Assembly: GCF_003852515.1 (NCBI RefSeq)
Contig: NZ_QAJK01000089.1
Span: 1-49,909, forward strand
DNA length: 49,909 bases
Reading direction: 5' to 3'
From: Variovorax sp. KBW07
GTDB lineage: Bacteria; Pseudomonadota; Gammaproteobacteria; Burkholderiales; Burkholderiaceae_C
In this document: positions 1 through 9,330 of the stretch, one piece after another
Numbering within the stretch: the stretch's first letter is position 1
Layout: every line of letters begins with the position of its first letter
Translations under genes and position numbers: made by a program
Notes under the pieces: model-generated
What the model was told of the DNA's origin: nothing
Databases searched by the model: none
Seen by the model: only the letters and a program-made list of their open reading frames with translations

Positions 1-32
1 TGGTGTACCGCTGATCAACGACCACTCTGATG

Positions 33-135
33 ACGCTCACGCGGATGGTGTGCTCTGCGCAGCGAAATAAAGGAGGAGCGAAGCGGGGGACATTCGCGGA
101 GCAGAGCACACCGTCGGCGTGAGCGGCGCCCTGAA
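33..135. repeat. Long-palindrome interspersed repeat, copy A
   Basis: This copy matches the element at 49780-49890 almost base for base from the left GGTGTGCTCT to the right GCCCTGAA. The arms around CGCTCACGC...GGTGTGCTCT and AGAGCACACC...GCGTGAGCG pair with two mismatches. The outermost left arm (TTCAGGGCG in copy B) is missing here, so this copy looks eroded on its left. An inner GCGAA/TTCGC pair encloses a purine-rich loop. It lies downstream of tsaC and outside any gene I can support. Confidence 0.8.
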
Positions 136-175
136 CAGCGGCGATTACCAAGCAAAGCAGATCACAGCCGGAATC

Positions 176-1177
176 TCAGGCCGCGGACGCGCGCTGAAGA
201 CGATCGCGCACACCTTCCCACTCGGGCGTGTCGGGCGGGGTTTCGATCCATATCAACTTGACCCCCTGGGCGTCGAACTCCCGCAGCACCGCGAACAGCT
301 GCTGCGCGGCAGCCGCCGCGTCGTCGGGCATGCGCCGCTGCAACACGCGCTGCGAGCGGCATCGGATGGTGGCGCGCGACCACACCGCGATGTGCGCCGC
401 ATTCGCGCCCAGCACGTCCAGGCCCGTCTGGATTGCCTTCGCGTCCATCAGCCGCACCTTGGCGTCGGGGGCGTAGTGCGCTTCGAGCGTGCCCGAGGCG
501 CGCGGGTCGGGGGTTTCCAGCACTTCGCGGTCGCTCAGCTTTTCGCCGCAGGCCGCTTCGATCTGCGCGCGCGTGATCAGGCCGGGGCGCAGCAGCACGG
601 GCGCGCCGCGGCTGCAGTCGACGATGGTCGACTCGATGCCCACTTCGCAGGCGCCGCCGTCGATCACCAGCAATGTGTCGCCGAACTCGTCGTACACGTG
701 CTGGGCAGTGGTCGGGCTCACGCGGCCGAAGCGGTTGGCGCTGGGGCCCGCGAGGCCGGGCACGCCCTGCTCGGCACAGGCCTCCAGCAGCGCCTGCGCC
801 ACGGGGTGCGAGGGGCAGCGCAGGCCGATGGTGTCTTGTCCGCCGGCGGCGGCGGCGCCCACGCCGGGCTGGCGCGTGACGATCAGCGTGAGCGGGCCGG
901 GCCAGAAGGCCTGCACCAGCTTCTGCGCGAACGGCGGCAGCGGCTGGGCGAAGCGCGACAGCGCCTGGGTGCCCTTGATGCCGGCCGCCACGTGGACGAT
1001 CAGCGGATGGTCCGACGGCCGGCCCTTGGCCGCGAAGATGCCCGCAACGGCGCTGTCGCTGCTCGCGTCGGCACCCAGACCGTAGACGGTTTCGGTCGGG
1101 AACGCGACGAGGCCGCCCGCGCGCAGCACGCGCGCTGCTTCGGCAATGGCTTCGGGGGATTGGCCGTCGAGGATCAT
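176..1177 (-). CDS. tsaC: Threonylcarbamoyl-AMP synthase, Sua5/YrdC/YwlC family
   Basis: This enzyme makes L-threonylcarbamoyl-AMP from threonine, bicarbonate and ATP, the first step of t6A formation at position 37 of ANN-decoding tRNAs. The 333-residue product starts [18 protein letters not shown] and has the YrdC core motifs FPTETVYGLG, AAKGRPSDHPL and GPSANRFGRVSPT. A C-terminal extension of about 120 residues makes it the long Sua5-type form rather than the short YrdC/TsaC form. Its ATG overlaps the purK stop as ATGA, so translation is probably coupled. It is the last gene of purE-purK-tsaC. An open frame extends upstream of this ATG, but it is only purK read in another frame. Confidence 0.93.
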   Translation of the reverse strand: MILDGQSPEAIAEAARVLRAGGLVAFPTETVYGLGADASSDSAVAGIFAAKGRPSDHPLIVHVAAGIKGTQALSRFAQPLPPFAQKLVQAFWPGPLTLIVTRQPGVGAAAAGGQDTIGLRCPSHPVAQALLEACAEQGVPGLAGPSANRFGRVSPTTAQHVYDEFGDTLLVIDGGACEVGIESTIVDCSRGAPVLLRPGLITRAQIEAACGEKLSDREVLETPDPRASGTLEAHYAPDAKVRLMDAKAIQTGLDVLGANAAHIAVWSRATIRCRSQRVLQRRMPDDAAAAAQQLFAVLREFDAQGVKLIWIETPPDTPEWEGVRDRLQRASAA

Positions 1178-2406
1178 GCGAGTCCGGACGCGTCCACCGG
1201 CGGCAGGCCCAGCAGCAAGGCCGCCTGCGACGCGGTGGCGCGCACGCCTTCGAGCGTGGCGCCGGTCAGGGTCAGGTGGCCCATCTTGCGGCCGCGCCGG
1301 GGCTCCATCTTTCCGTACAGGTGCAGGTGGACGCCGGGCAACGCGAGCACTTCGCCCCATGGCGGCGAGACGGGCTTGCTGTCGGCCTTGCCGTCGGCGC
1401 CTTCACCGGCCGGCGACGACGATGACGACGGAAACCACAGGTCGCCCAGCAGGTTCAGCATGATCGCGGGGCTGTGCTGGCGCGGCGCGGCCAGCGGCAG
1501 GCCGGCGAGGGTGCGCACCTGCAGCTCGAACTGCGACACGTCGCAGGCTTCCATCGTGTAGTGGCCGCTGTTGTGCGGGCGCGGCGCCATTTCGTTGACG
1601 ACCAGCGAGCCGTCGGCCAGCGCGAAGAACTCGACGCACAGCACGCCCACGTAGTTCAGGCCGTTGGCAATGCTCCTGGCGGAATTGACCGCGCCTTGCG
1701 CCACCGTCTTGGGCATGTTCTGCGGATGCACTTCGGTCACGGCGAGGATGCCGTCGCGGTGCAGGTTGCGCTGCGGCGGAAAGTGCACCAGTTGGCCATC
1801 ACGCCCGCGCGCAAGGATCACCGAGCATTCGAATTCGAGCGGCAACAACTTTTCGAGCACGCAGGGCACGCAGCCGGTGGCCTGCCAGGCCTCGACCAGC
1901 TCGGCGCGGGTGCTCACGCGCTGCTGGCCCTTGCCGTCGTAACCCAGGCGCGCGGTTTTCAAAATGCCGGGCAGCAGGTGGTCTTCGACGGCGGCCAGTT
2001 CGGCGGCCGTCTGGATGGCGGCATAGGGCGCGCAAGGCACGCCGCAGCGCGTGAAGTGGGCCTTCTCGGCGATGCGGTCCTGCGCGATGGCAATGGCCGC
2101 GGCGCCCGGCGACACGGGCCGCGCCACCGCCAGGTGCTCCAGCGAAGGCGCCGGCACGTTCTCGAATTCGGTGGTGACGGCATCGGCCAGGCCGGCAAGG
2201 CGCGCCAGGCCGTCGACGTCGGCGTAGTCGGTGTGGATGTGGTTGTGGCTCACGCGGCCGGCGGGGCTGTCGGCATCAGGGTCGAGCACCGCCGTGAAGT
2301 AGCCCATGCGCTGGGCGGCGTGGGCGAACATGCGCCCCAGTTGCCCGCCGCCGAGCACGCCGAGCGTGGCGCCCGGAAGAATGGGCAGGTCGCTGTTCTG
2401 GGTCAC
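1174..2406 (-). CDS. purK: N5-carboxyaminoimidazole ribonucleotide synthase
   Basis: PurK converts AIR, bicarbonate and ATP to N5-CAIR in de novo purine synthesis and passes the product to PurE. The ATP-grasp protein begins [23 protein letters not shown], and later shows [16 protein letters not shown] and HLHLYGK, both diagnostic. I chose GTG at 2406 because it overlaps the purE stop as GTGA and sits just before the conserved N-terminus; no ATG fits better. The 410-residue length is larger than the usual 355-390. Part of the excess is a Ser/Pro/Gly-rich insert of about 22 residues after LLGDLWF near the C-terminus. It is cotranscribed with purE and tsaC. Confidence 0.95.
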   Translation of the reverse strand: MTQNSDLPILPGATLGVLGGGQLGRMFAHAAQRMGYFTAVLDPDADSPAGRVSHNHIHTDYADVDGLARLAGLADAVTTEFENVPAPSLEHLAVARPVSPGAAAIAIAQDRIAEKAHFTRCGVPCAPYAAIQTAAELAAVEDHLLPGILKTARLGYDGKGQQRVSTRAELVEAWQATGCVPCVLEKLLPLEFECSVILARGRDGQLVHFPPQRNLHRDGILAVTEVHPQNMPKTVAQGAVNSARSIANGLNYVGVLCVEFFALADGSLVVNEMAPRPHNSGHYTMEACDVSQFELQVRTLAGLPLAAPRQHSPAIMLNLLGDLWFPSSSSSPAGEGADGKADSKPVSPPWGEVLALPGVHLHLYGKMEPRRGRKMGHLTLTGATLEGVRATASQAALLLGLPPVDASGLA

Positions 2407-2960
2407 AGGGCACCTCCGCCTTGCGGCGAGAAAGGGGAAATGGCTGGCGGTGGCGCCTCGCCGGCGGCCACCGGCGGCAGCGTCATGGCTTCGGCTGCGG
2501 CGGTCTGGGCCGTGCGGAAGGCGTCGAGCCTTGCGCGCAGCGCCGCATCGTTCACCGCCAGCATCGCCACCGCGAACAGCGCCGCATTGGCCGCGCCCGC
2601 GTTGCCGATGGCAAAGGTGGCCACGGGCACGCCCTTGGGCATCTGCACGATGCTGTAGAGCGAATCGACGCCCTGCAGGTGGCGGCTGGCCACCGGGACG
2701 CCGAGCACCGGCACCGTGGTCTTGGAGGCCAGCATGCCCGGCAGATGGGCCGCGCCACCCGCTCCCGCGATGATCGCGGCAAGGCCGCGCCCGGCGGCAC
2801 TTTCGGCATACGCAAAGAGCGCATCGGGCATCCGGTGGGCCGAGACCACCTTTGCTTCGTGGCTGATTCCGAATTGCTGGAGAATCTCGACCGCGTTGCG
2901 CATCGTCTCCCAATCGGAGCTCGAGCCCATCACTACACCGACCTGAATGGTTTCGTTCAT
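2403..2960 (-). CDS. purE: N5-carboxyaminoimidazole ribonucleotide mutase
   Basis: PurE moves the carboxyl group of N5-CAIR to carbon 4 to give CAIR. The class I signature is clear: [13 protein letters not shown] at the N-terminus, then SAHRMPD and [15 protein letters not shown], and PVLGVPV further on. The product is 185 residues, about 15-20 longer than many PurE proteins, because of a Pro/Ala/Gly-rich tail that ends just where purK begins. The ATG at 2960 faces the thioredoxin gene at 2997 with only 36 bp between start codons, so control signals must overlap coding sequence. No good Shine-Dalgarno is visible. Confidence 0.95.
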   Translation of the reverse strand: MNETIQVGVVMGSSSDWETMRNAVEILQQFGISHEAKVVSAHRMPDALFAYAESAAGRGLAAIIAGAGGAAHLPGMLASKTTVPVLGVPVASRHLQGVDSLYSIVQMPKGVPVATFAIGNAGAANAALFAVAMLAVNDAALRARLDAFRTAQTAAAEAMTLPPVAAGEAPPPAISPFSPQGGGAL

Positions 2961-2996
2961 GGTTTCAATTTTACGTTTCACCCCCAGTTGGTTCCG

Positions 2997-3917
2997 ATGA
3001 TCGACATCACTCTCGAAAATTTCCAGGCCGAGCTGGTCGAAGGCTCCGTCGCCACGCCGGTGTTGCTCGACATCTGGGCCGAATGGTGCGGACCCTGCAA
3101 ACAGCTCGGGCCGGTGCTTGAAAAACTCGAAGTCGAGTACGGCGGGCGCTTCACGCTGGCCAAGCTCGACGCCGACAAGGTGCCGCAGATTTCGTCGCAG
3201 CTGTCCGAAATGTTCGGCGTGCGCAGCATCCCGTTCTGCGTGATGTTCAAGGACGGCCAGCCGGTCGACGGCTTCGTCGGCGCCATTCCGGCCGAAAAAA
3301 TCCGTGAATTCCTCGACAAGCACGTGCCGGGCGCCGATGAAGCCGAGGCCGCCTCGGAAGAAGCCGCCGCGCAGGAAGCGCTGGCCGGGGGCGACACCCT
3401 GGGCGCGCTCGAAAAACTGCAGCACGCGGTGGCCACCGACCCGGCCAACGACGACGCCCGCTTCGACTACATCAAGCTGCTGCTGCAGGAAGGCCGCGTC
3501 GACGACGCCAAGGTCGCCTTTGCCCCGGTGATCGCCAAAACCACGCTGGTGCGCCGCTTCGACTCGCTGCAGCGCTGGATGGATGCTATCGATTTCGCAG
3601 CACCCGTCACCGGTGCGGCGCCCGCTGCAGCCGATTTCGAGGCCAGGATCGCCGCCAACAAGCGCGACTTCGAGGCCCGCTTCGGCCGTGCCCGCCTGCT
3701 GATGGCCGCGCAGCGCTGGACCGACGCCATGGACGAGCTGCTCGACATCCTGATGCGCGACAAGAGCTGGAGCGAAGACCTCGCCCGCAAGACCTACATC
3801 GCGATCCTCGACCTGATCGAGCCGCCCAAGGTGAAGGTGGCCGACGGGCAGATTCCGCCGGACGACCCGGTCGTGGCCACGTACCGCCGCCGCCTGAGCA
3901 GCATCGTGCTGAGCTGA
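2997..3917 (+). CDS. Thioredoxin-TPR protein, YbbN/CnoX-like
   Basis: This 306-residue protein has an N-terminal thioredoxin fold with the active-site motif WCGPC (Cys31, Cys34) and a C-terminal helical half of TPR-like repeats (residues about 120-300). That architecture is the YbbN/CnoX family of redox chaperones, which hold oxidatively damaged proteins and pass them to refolding chaperones. E. coli CnoX has lost one active-site cysteine; this protein keeps both, so real disulfide chemistry is plausible. It is transcribed away from purE and followed at once by a strong terminator, so it is a single-gene unit. The start MIDITLENF lacks an obvious ribosome binding site. Confidence 0.88.
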   Translation: MIDITLENFQAELVEGSVATPVLLDIWAEWCGPCKQLGPVLEKLEVEYGGRFTLAKLDADKVPQISSQLSEMFGVRSIPFCVMFKDGQPVDGFVGAIPAEKIREFLDKHVPGADEAEAASEEAAAQEALAGGDTLGALEKLQHAVATDPANDDARFDYIKLLLQEGRVDDAKVAFAPVIAKTTLVRRFDSLQRWMDAIDFAAPVTGAAPAAADFEARIAANKRDFEARFGRARLLMAAQRWTDAMDELLDILMRDKSWSEDLARKTYIAILDLIEPPKVKVADGQIPPDDPVVATYRRRLSSIVLS

Positions 3918-3940
3918 TCCGGCTGCGCATCGAACAGAAC

Positions 3941-3963
3941 AAGCGACCCCCGGGTCGCTTTTT
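3941..3963 (+). terminator. Rho-independent terminator after the thioredoxin gene
   Basis: AAGCGACCC (3941-3949) pairs perfectly with GGGTCGCTT (3952-3960) and is followed by a T run ending at 3963. It begins 23 bp after the thioredoxin stop codon. Confidence 0.9.
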
Positions 3964-4080
3964 CATGCCCGCCCGGCACGCACCCGGCATCCGGCACAGG
4001 GGCGGCATTGGCGGGCCCCGCGCCGTCGCATACGATCACGCCCGATTCAACTTGTTGCAGATCGAAAAGGAAGACTGGCC

Positions 4081-4524
4081 ATGCGTTCTTTCGCCCGCCG
4101 ACTCGCGCTCCCCGTCCTTGCGACGGCGGCGCTGCTGACCACATTGACCGGCTGCGGCAGCGGCATCAGCCTGGACGAGCCGATCGAAGGCCCGCTGTGG
4201 CGCCTCGCACAGCTGGGCGACGAGCCCATCGGGCCGGGCAGCGATGCGCAGATCCAGTTCGACCGCAGCAGCGGCCGGGTCAGCGGTTCGGGCGGCTGCA
4301 ACCGGGTCTCGGGCAGCTTCACGCGCAGCGGCATCACGCTGAAGATCGGCCAGCTGGCCTCGACGCGCATGGCCTGCGCCGACCCGACGCGCGGCGCCAA
4401 TGAAGCGCAGTTCCTGGCGGCCCTGCAAAGCACCGCGAGCTACAGGCTGGCGCCGGGGCGGCTCGCGCTGCTGGACGCCAGCGGGCGGACCGTGGCGCTG
4501 CTGAATTCGGGCGGAAGCCGCTGA
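4081..4524 (+). CDS. META-domain (HslJ-like) lipoprotein
   Basis: The 147-residue product has a signal peptide ending in the lipobox LTGC (Cys at about residue 25), so it should be a lipid-anchored envelope protein. The mature part carries a META/HslJ domain: WRLAQLGDEPI, then SGSGGCNRVSGSF and STRMAC. The CN and MAC cysteines are typical of the family. HslJ proteins are linked to heat shock and novobiocin resistance, but their molecular role is unsettled. AAGGAAG lies upstream of the ATG as a ribosome binding site. It ends facing purC, with a GC-rich perfect palindrome at 4543-4554 in the gap. Confidence 0.85.
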   Translation: MRSFARRLALPVLATAALLTTLTGCGSGISLDEPIEGPLWRLAQLGDEPIGPGSDAQIQFDRSSGRVSGSGGCNRVSGSFTRSGITLKIGQLASTRMACADPTRGANEAQFLAALQSTASYRLAPGRLALLDASGRTVALLNSGGSR

Positions 4525-4561
4525 GCGAGAAGCGGAGGAAGCGGGCGGCCGCCCCGCGGAA

Positions 4562-5467
4562 TCAGCCGGTGAGGCGCTCCAACGCCTCGCGGTACTTGGC
4601 CGCAGTCTTCTCGATCACCTCGGCGGGCAGGCGCGGCGCGGGCGGCGTCTTGTCCCAGGGCTTGCCGTTGATCTTGGTGGCTTCGAGCCAGTCGCGCACG
4701 AACTGCTTGTCGTAGCTGGGCGGGTTGGTGCCGGCGGCCAGCGCGGCCTGGTAGCCCTCGACCGGCCAGTAGCGCGAGCTGTCGGGCGTGAGCACTTCGT
4801 CCATCAGCACCAGCGTGCCGGCTTCGTCCAGGCCGAATTCGAACTTGGTGTCGGCAATGATCATTCCCTTGGTCAGGGCGATCTGCGCGGCGGTTTCGTA
4901 GATGGCAATGCTGGTTTCGCGAATCTGCTGGGCCAGCTTGGGGCCGACGATCTCGACCACGCGTTCGTAGCTGATGTTCTCGTCGTGCTCGCCGGCCGCG
5001 GCCTTGGCGGCGGGCGTGAAGATCGGGCGCGGCAGCTTGCTCGCGTTGGTCAGGCCCTCGGGCAGTGGCACGCCGCAGACCGATCGGCTTTCCTGGTATT
5101 CCTTCCAGCCGCTGCCGGCCAGGTAGCCGCGCACCACGGCCTCGACCGGAATCGGCTTCAGGCGCTTGACCAGCATCGAGCGCTGGGTGACCTGCGGCAC
5201 TTCGTCGGCCGTGACCACGCTCTCGGGCGCATCGCCCGTCAGGTGGTTGGGGCAGAGCTGGCCGAGCCGCTCGAACCACCACAGCGCCATCTGCGTGAGG
5301 ATCTCGCCCTTGCCGGGAATGGGCTCGCCCATGATCACGTCGAAGGCGCTGAGCCGGTCGCTCGCGACCATCAGGATGCGGTCTTCGCCGACGGCGTAGT
5401 TGTCGCGCACCTTGCCGCGCGCAAGCAGGGGCAGGCTCTGGATGGAGGAGGTGTGGACGGTGGTCAT
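4562..5467 (-). CDS. purC: SAICAR synthase
   Basis: PurC joins CAIR and aspartate with ATP to make SAICAR, the step after PurK/PurE. The product is 301 residues, the longer PurC form, and starts [26 protein letters not shown]. It keeps the family motifs [46 protein letters not shown] and DTKFEFG. It stands apart from purEK, next to fba on the same strand but separated from it by a strong terminator, so it should have its own promoter in the 5468-5525 gap. I could not identify that promoter. Confidence 0.96.
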   Translation of the reverse strand: MTTVHTSSIQSLPLLARGKVRDNYAVGEDRILMVASDRLSAFDVIMGEPIPGKGEILTQMALWWFERLGQLCPNHLTGDAPESVVTADEVPQVTQRSMLVKRLKPIPVEAVVRGYLAGSGWKEYQESRSVCGVPLPEGLTNASKLPRPIFTPAAKAAAGEHDENISYERVVEIVGPKLAQQIRETSIAIYETAAQIALTKGMIIADTKFEFGLDEAGTLVLMDEVLTPDSSRYWPVEGYQAALAAGTNPPSYDKQFVRDWLEATKINGKPWDKTPPAPRLPAEVIEKTAAKYREALERLTG

Positions 5468-5526
5468 GGAACAGTGCTCTGGGAACGGGAAAACAGGGTG
5501 ACGTGGAAAACGGATTGTGCGCGCAG

Positions 5527-5550
5527 AAAAAAGCCACCGCGAACGGTGGC
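5527..5550 (-). terminator. Rho-independent terminator after fba
   Basis: Read on the minus strand, GCCACCG, a TTCG tetraloop and CGGTGGC are followed by six T residues. The stem pairs 5544-5550 with 5533-5539. UUCG-capped stems are unusually stable. It begins 21 bp beyond the fba stop codon and separates fba from purC. Confidence 0.93.
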
Positions 5551-5571
5551 CTTCGAATCGCGGGGAAGTTG

Positions 5572-6636
5572 TTAGACGACTTCCTGGGCCAGTTCGCCCT
5601 TGGCGTACTTGGCGGCGACCACTTGCAGCGTGTCGCCCTTGATCTTGGCGCCCTGGCCTTCGCAGCCGAACTCGATGTAGCGCTGCTTGCAGATCAGCTT
5701 GGCGGCTTCGCGCGCCGGCTTGAGCCACTCGCGGGCATCGAACTTCTCGGGGTTCTCGAACAGGAACTTGCGCACCGCGCCGGTCATGGCCAGGCGGATG
5801 TCGGTGTCGATGTTGATCTTGCGCACGCCATGCTTGATGGCTTCCTGGATTTCCTTGACGGGCACACCGTAGGTTTCCTTCATGTTGCCGCCGTACTGGC
5901 GAATGATGGCCAGCAGCTCCTGCGGCACGCTCGACGAGCCGTGCATCACCAGGTGGGTGTTGGGAATGCGGCGGTGGATTTCCTTGATGCGGTCGATCGC
6001 CAGGATGTCGCCGGTGGGCTCGCGCGTGAACTTGTAGGCGCCATGGCTGGTGCCGATGGCAATGGCCAGCGCGTCGATCTGGGTGCGCTTGACGAAGTCG
6101 GCGGCCTGCTCGGGGTCGGTCAGCAACTGCTCGCGCGTCATGGTGTCGTCGGTGCCGTGGCCGTCTTCCTTGTCGCCCTTCATGGTCTCCAGCGAGCCCA
6201 GGCAGCCGAGTTCGCCTTCGACGGTCACGCCCAGGCGGTGGGCCATGTCCGACACCTTCTTGGTGACGTCCACGTTGTAGTCGTAGCTGGCAATGGTCTT
6301 GCCGTCGGCTTCGAGCGAGCCGTCCATCATGACCGAGCTGAAGCCCAGGTCGATGGCGCCCTTGCAGACGTCGGGGTTCTGGCCGTGGTCCTGGTGCATG
6401 ACCAGCGGAATGTTGGGGTACTGCTCGATGGCGGCCTGGATCAGGTGCTTGATGAAGGCTTCGCCGGCGTACTTGCGGGCACCCGCGCTGGCTTGCAGGA
6501 TGACGGGGGCGCCGGTTTCCTTGGCGGCCTCCATCACGGCCTGGACCTGTTCGAGGTTGTTGACGTTGAAGGCCGGGATGCCGTAGCCATTGGCTGCGGC
6601 ATGGTCGAGCAGTTCGCGCATCGAGACGAGTGCCAT
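5572..6636 (-). CDS. fba: Class II fructose-1,6-bisphosphate aldolase
   Basis: This zinc-dependent aldolase splits fructose-1,6-bisphosphate into dihydroxyacetone phosphate and glyceraldehyde-3-phosphate, or runs in reverse in gluconeogenesis. The 354-residue length and the sequence point to the Calvin-cycle (CbbA-like) branch: [27 protein letters not shown], the zinc-binding [32 protein letters not shown] and [10 protein letters not shown]. It shares the region with pyk and pgk, the other glycolytic genes in this window. A strong terminator follows. Confidence 0.95.
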   Translation of the reverse strand: MALVSMRELLDHAAANGYGIPAFNVNNLEQVQAVMEAAKETGAPVILQASAGARKYAGEAFIKHLIQAAIEQYPNIPLVMHQDHGQNPDVCKGAIDLGFSSVMMDGSLEADGKTIASYDYNVDVTKKVSDMAHRLGVTVEGELGCLGSLETMKGDKEDGHGTDDTMTREQLLTDPEQAADFVKRTQIDALAIAIGTSHGAYKFTREPTGDILAIDRIKEIHRRIPNTHLVMHGSSSVPQELLAIIRQYGGNMKETYGVPVKEIQEAIKHGVRKINIDTDIRLAMTGAVRKFLFENPEKFDAREWLKPAREAAKLICKQRYIEFGCEGQGAKIKGDTLQVVAAKYAKGELAQEVV

Positions 6637-6702
6637 GGGGAAATACCTCGCGGGAATTAGGGAAAAAGAGAAGACGGAAAGACGAGAAAAACTATCCCAA
6701 TT

Positions 6703-7644
6703 CTACCGAGCGCCCTTGTGGGACGACACTGACGCCAACCCGAGGAAATCCATGACAGGCGGCAGCACCGGGCCTCCCAGCCACTGGATCGGCTTGGCGA
6801 AGGCGCCGATCAGCGTGACGTGGCTCAGGTTGTCGAACAGCTGCACCTGTACCGGCACGCCCGCGGCACGCAGCGCGGCGGCCATCTGGCCGGTGTTGCG
6901 GTCGGGGTAGACCAGGTTGTCCTTGGCCGCCGCCAGCAGCAGCGTCCGGGGCGAGGCCGGGCCGGCATGCGCCAGCGGTTGCGAGTCGCGCGGCGTGTTC
7001 GGCCAGTTGAAAGCGGCCTGCGCCTGGGGGTCGCCGATGGGCAGGAAGTCGTAGGGGCCGGCCAGGCCGATCCAGCCCGCCAGCTGCTTCGGGCTGGCGC
7101 CCACCTCGGCCAGCCAGCGCGCGTCCAGCGCCACCATGGCGGCGTTGTAGCCGCCCGAGCTGTGGCCCATCACGTAGACCTGCCGAGGGTCGGCGCCCAG
7201 CTGGGCGGCGTTGTCGAGCGCCCATTTGACGGCCAGCGCGCTGTCGCGCACGAACACCGGGTAGGTGAAGGTGGGCGACAGCCCGTAGTCGGGAATCACC
7301 ACCACCGCGCCGCGCGCGGCCAGCGCCTCGCCGATGAACTTGTAGCTGGCGCGGTCGCCGCTGCTCCAGGTGCCGCCGAAGAAGAACACCACCAGCGGCC
7401 GAGCACCCGACGCCGGCAGCGTGGCCGGCAGCGGCTGGTAGACGTCGAGCAGCTGGCGCGGCGCCTGGCCGTAGGCGATGCCGCCCTGGAACTGGTAGGT
7501 GTCGCCGGGCACCAGCCGGTTGAGCACCTTGATCGGCGAACAGGCCGACAGCAGGGCCGCACCGGTGACGGTGAAGGCGGCGGCGAGGGCACCGCGGCGC
7601 CGGCGCAAGGACTTGTGGAAAGTCGCGAAAGTGGAAAAGCTCAT
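6703..7644 (-). CDS. Lipid-anchored alpha/beta hydrolase (esterase-like)
   Basis: The 313-residue product has a signal peptide with lipobox LLSAC (Cys35), predicting an envelope lipoprotein. The hydrolase core shows VVFFFGGTWSSG, where the usual HGG oxyanion motif has Phe in place of His, then the nucleophile elbow GHSSGG with Ser162. Candidates for the other triad residues are the Asp in AAKDNLVYPD and the His in NLSHVTL. This pattern fits the carboxylesterase/BD-FAE group. The substrate is unknown. It lies 66 bp upstream of fba on the same strand and 35 bp downstream of acdR, so partial cotranscription with acdR is possible. Confidence 0.8.
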   Translation of the reverse strand: MSFSTFATFHKSLRRRRGALAAAFTVTGAALLSACSPIKVLNRLVPGDTYQFQGGIAYGQAPRQLLDVYQPLPATLPASGARPLVVFFFGGTWSSGDRASYKFIGEALAARGAVVVIPDYGLSPTFTYPVFVRDSALAVKWALDNAAQLGADPRQVYVMGHSSGGYNAAMVALDARWLAEVGASPKQLAGWIGLAGPYDFLPIGDPQAQAAFNWPNTPRDSQPLAHAGPASPRTLLLAAAKDNLVYPDRNTGQMAAALRAAGVPVQVQLFDNLSHVTLIGAFAKPIQWLGGPVLPPVMDFLGLASVSSHKGAR

Positions 7645-7679
7645 CGACACAGTACGCACGCCGGCGCGCACCGGTTTCG

Positions 7680-8165
7680 TCAGATCGGAAGCTGCGTGGT
7701 CGACAGCACTTGCTTCAAGACGACGAAGGTGCGGATCTGCCGCACGCCCGGCAGGTACAGCAACTGCTCGGCGTGCAGGCGGTTGAAACTGTCGTTGTCG
7801 CGGGTGCGCACCAGCATGAAGTAGTCGAACTCGCCCGAGACCACATGGCATTCGAGGCAGCCCGACACCTTCTGCGCGGCCTTCTCGAAGTCGGCGAAGG
7901 AGTCGGGCGTGGAGCGGTCGAGCACCACGCCGATCATCACCAGCATGCCCAGGTCGAGCGCGTCGGGGTCGAGCAGCGCCACCACGCCCTTGATGAGCCC
8001 CGCCGCCTTGAGCCGCTCGACGCGGCGCAGGCAGGCCGGCGCGCTGAGGTTCACCTTGGCCGCCAGCGCCACGTTCGACACCGAGGCGTCGCGCTGCAGA
8101 GCGCGAAGAATGGCGCGGTCGGTGCGGTCCAGCTCAGGGGCGACACGCAATTTTGTTGTGCTCAT
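7680..8165 (-). CDS. acdR: Lrp/AsnC-type regulator, probable ACC deaminase regulator
   Basis: The 161-residue product has an N-terminal helix-turn-helix (DRTDRAILRALQRDASVSNVALAAKVNLSAPACLRRVERL) and a C-terminal RAM/AsnC ligand-binding domain (residues about 70-155). It is transcribed away from acdS across a 136-bp gap, which is the classic acdR/acdS arrangement. In characterised strains AcdR is an Lrp-type protein that activates acdS when ACC is present; that role here is inferred from position and family. I took the ATG at 8165; an upstream ATG in the same frame would add 26 residues not typical of the family. Confidence 0.88.
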   Translation of the reverse strand: MSTTKLRVAPELDRTDRAILRALQRDASVSNVALAAKVNLSAPACLRRVERLKAAGLIKGVVALLDPDALDLGMLVMIGVVLDRSTPDSFADFEKAAQKVSGCLECHVVSGEFDYFMLVRTRDNDSFNRLHAEQLLYLPGVRQIRTFVVLKQVLSTTQLPI

Positions 8166-8237
8166 GTGCTTTCTCGCGGCGTGAAAGTTTCTGTGCGACC
8201 CATCGTGCCTTTTTTTCACACGTATATCCAGAAAACT

Positions 8238-8254
8238 TCGCAAGCACGTTGCGA
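8238..8254. promoter_or_regulatory. Inverted repeat in the acdR-acdS gap, candidate operator
   Basis: TCGCAA, five bases (GCACG) and TTGCGA form a perfect inverted repeat 48 bp upstream of the acdS start, in the gap between divergent acdR and acdS. A TACGAT at 8266-8271 could be an acdS -10 box, though no good -35 is spaced 17 bp from it. Regulator binding here is inferred from position only. Confidence 0.45.
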
Positions 8255-8301
8255 GCCCTTCTTCCTACGATCAGGGGCACCAACCCCCTGGAGCCAAGCA
8301 G

Positions 8302-9318
8302 ATGAACCTGAAGAAGTTTCCCCGCCACGCCCTGACCTTCGGGCCGACGCCGATCCACCCCCTGAAGCGGCTCAGCACACACCTCGGCGGCAAGGTCGAT
8401 CTCTACGCCAAGCGCGAGGACTGCAACAGCGGCCTGGCCTTCGGCGGCAACAAGACCCGCAAGCTCGAGTACCTGATTCCCGAGGCGCTCGAAGGCGGCT
8501 ACGACACGCTGGTGTCCATCGGCGGCATCCAGTCCAACCAGACGCGGCAGGTGGCGGCGGTGGCGGCGCACCTGGGCCTGAAGTGCGTGCTGGTGCAGGA
8601 GAACTGGGTCAACTACTCCGACGCCGTGTACGACCGGGTCGGCAACATCGAGATGTCGCGCATCCTGGGGGCCGAAGTGCGGCTCGATGCGGCGGGCTTC
8701 GACATCGGCATCCGCAAGAGCTGGGAGCAGGCCATGGCCGACGTGCGCAAGGCCGGCGGCAAGCCCTTTCCCATTCCGGCCGGCTGCTCGGAGCATCCGC
8801 GCGGTGGGCTGGGCTTCGTCGGCTTTGCCGAAGAAGTGCGGCAGCAGGAAGCCGAGCTGGGCTTCAAGTTCGACTACATCGTGACCTGCTCGGTCACCGG
8901 CAGCACCCAAGCTGGCATGGTGGTGGGCTTTGCGGCCGACGGGCGCGCCGACCGCGTGATCGGCATCGACGCCTCGGCCAAGCCGCAACAGACCTTCGAG
9001 CAGATCGTGCGCATTGCGAAGGGCACGGCCGAGCTGGTCGAGCTGGGCCGCGACATCACCGAGAAGGACGTGGTGCTGGACCGCCGCTTCGGCGGGCCCG
9101 AATACGGGCTGCCGAACGAAGGCACGCTGGAGGCAATTCGCCTGTGCGCGCGCTTCGAGGGCATGCTGACCGACCCCGTGTACGAGGGCAAGTCGATGCA
9201 CGGGATGATCGAGAAAGTGCGGCTGGGGGAGTTCCCGGCCGGCTCGAAGGTGCTGTATGCCCACCTGGGCGGGGTGCCCGCACTGAACGCCTACAGCTTC
9301 CTGTTCAGGAACGGCTAG
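8302..9318 (+). CDS. acdS: 1-aminocyclopropane-1-carboxylate deaminase
   Basis: This PLP enzyme breaks ACC, the ethylene precursor of plants, into 2-oxobutyrate and ammonia. Root bacteria use it as a nitrogen source and so lower plant stress ethylene. The 338-residue protein has the PLP lysine at Lys51 (GGNKTRK) and Ser78. Crucially it has Glu295 ([11 protein letters not shown]) and Leu322 (AHLGG), the two positions that separate true ACC deaminases from the similar D-cysteine desulfhydrases. GGAG lies a few bases before the ATG. It faces pyk across a structured repeat at 9331-9419. Confidence 0.97.
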   Translation: MNLKKFPRHALTFGPTPIHPLKRLSTHLGGKVDLYAKREDCNSGLAFGGNKTRKLEYLIPEALEGGYDTLVSIGGIQSNQTRQVAAVAAHLGLKCVLVQENWVNYSDAVYDRVGNIEMSRILGAEVRLDAAGFDIGIRKSWEQAMADVRKAGGKPFPIPAGCSEHPRGGLGFVGFAEEVRQQEAELGFKFDYIVTCSVTGSTQAGMVVGFAADGRADRVIGIDASAKPQQTFEQIVRIAKGTAELVELGRDITEKDVVLDRRFGGPEYGLPNEGTLEAIRLCARFEGMLTDPVYEGKSMHGMIEKVRLGEFPAGSKVLYAHLGGVPALNAYSFLFRNG

Positions 9319-9330
9319 AAATTGGCACTT

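Noticed and set aside
119-1561. Long plus-strand open frame over tsaC and purK, and many similar ones elsewhere
   Set aside because: High GC opens long frames on the opposite strand. These have Arg/Gly/His-rich composition and no family motifs, while the other strand encodes recognised proteins.
4543-4554. GGGCGGCCGCCC perfect palindrome between the META gene and purC
   Set aside because: It is a possible two-way terminator, but it is short, has no loop or T run, and such palindromes occur by chance at this GC content.
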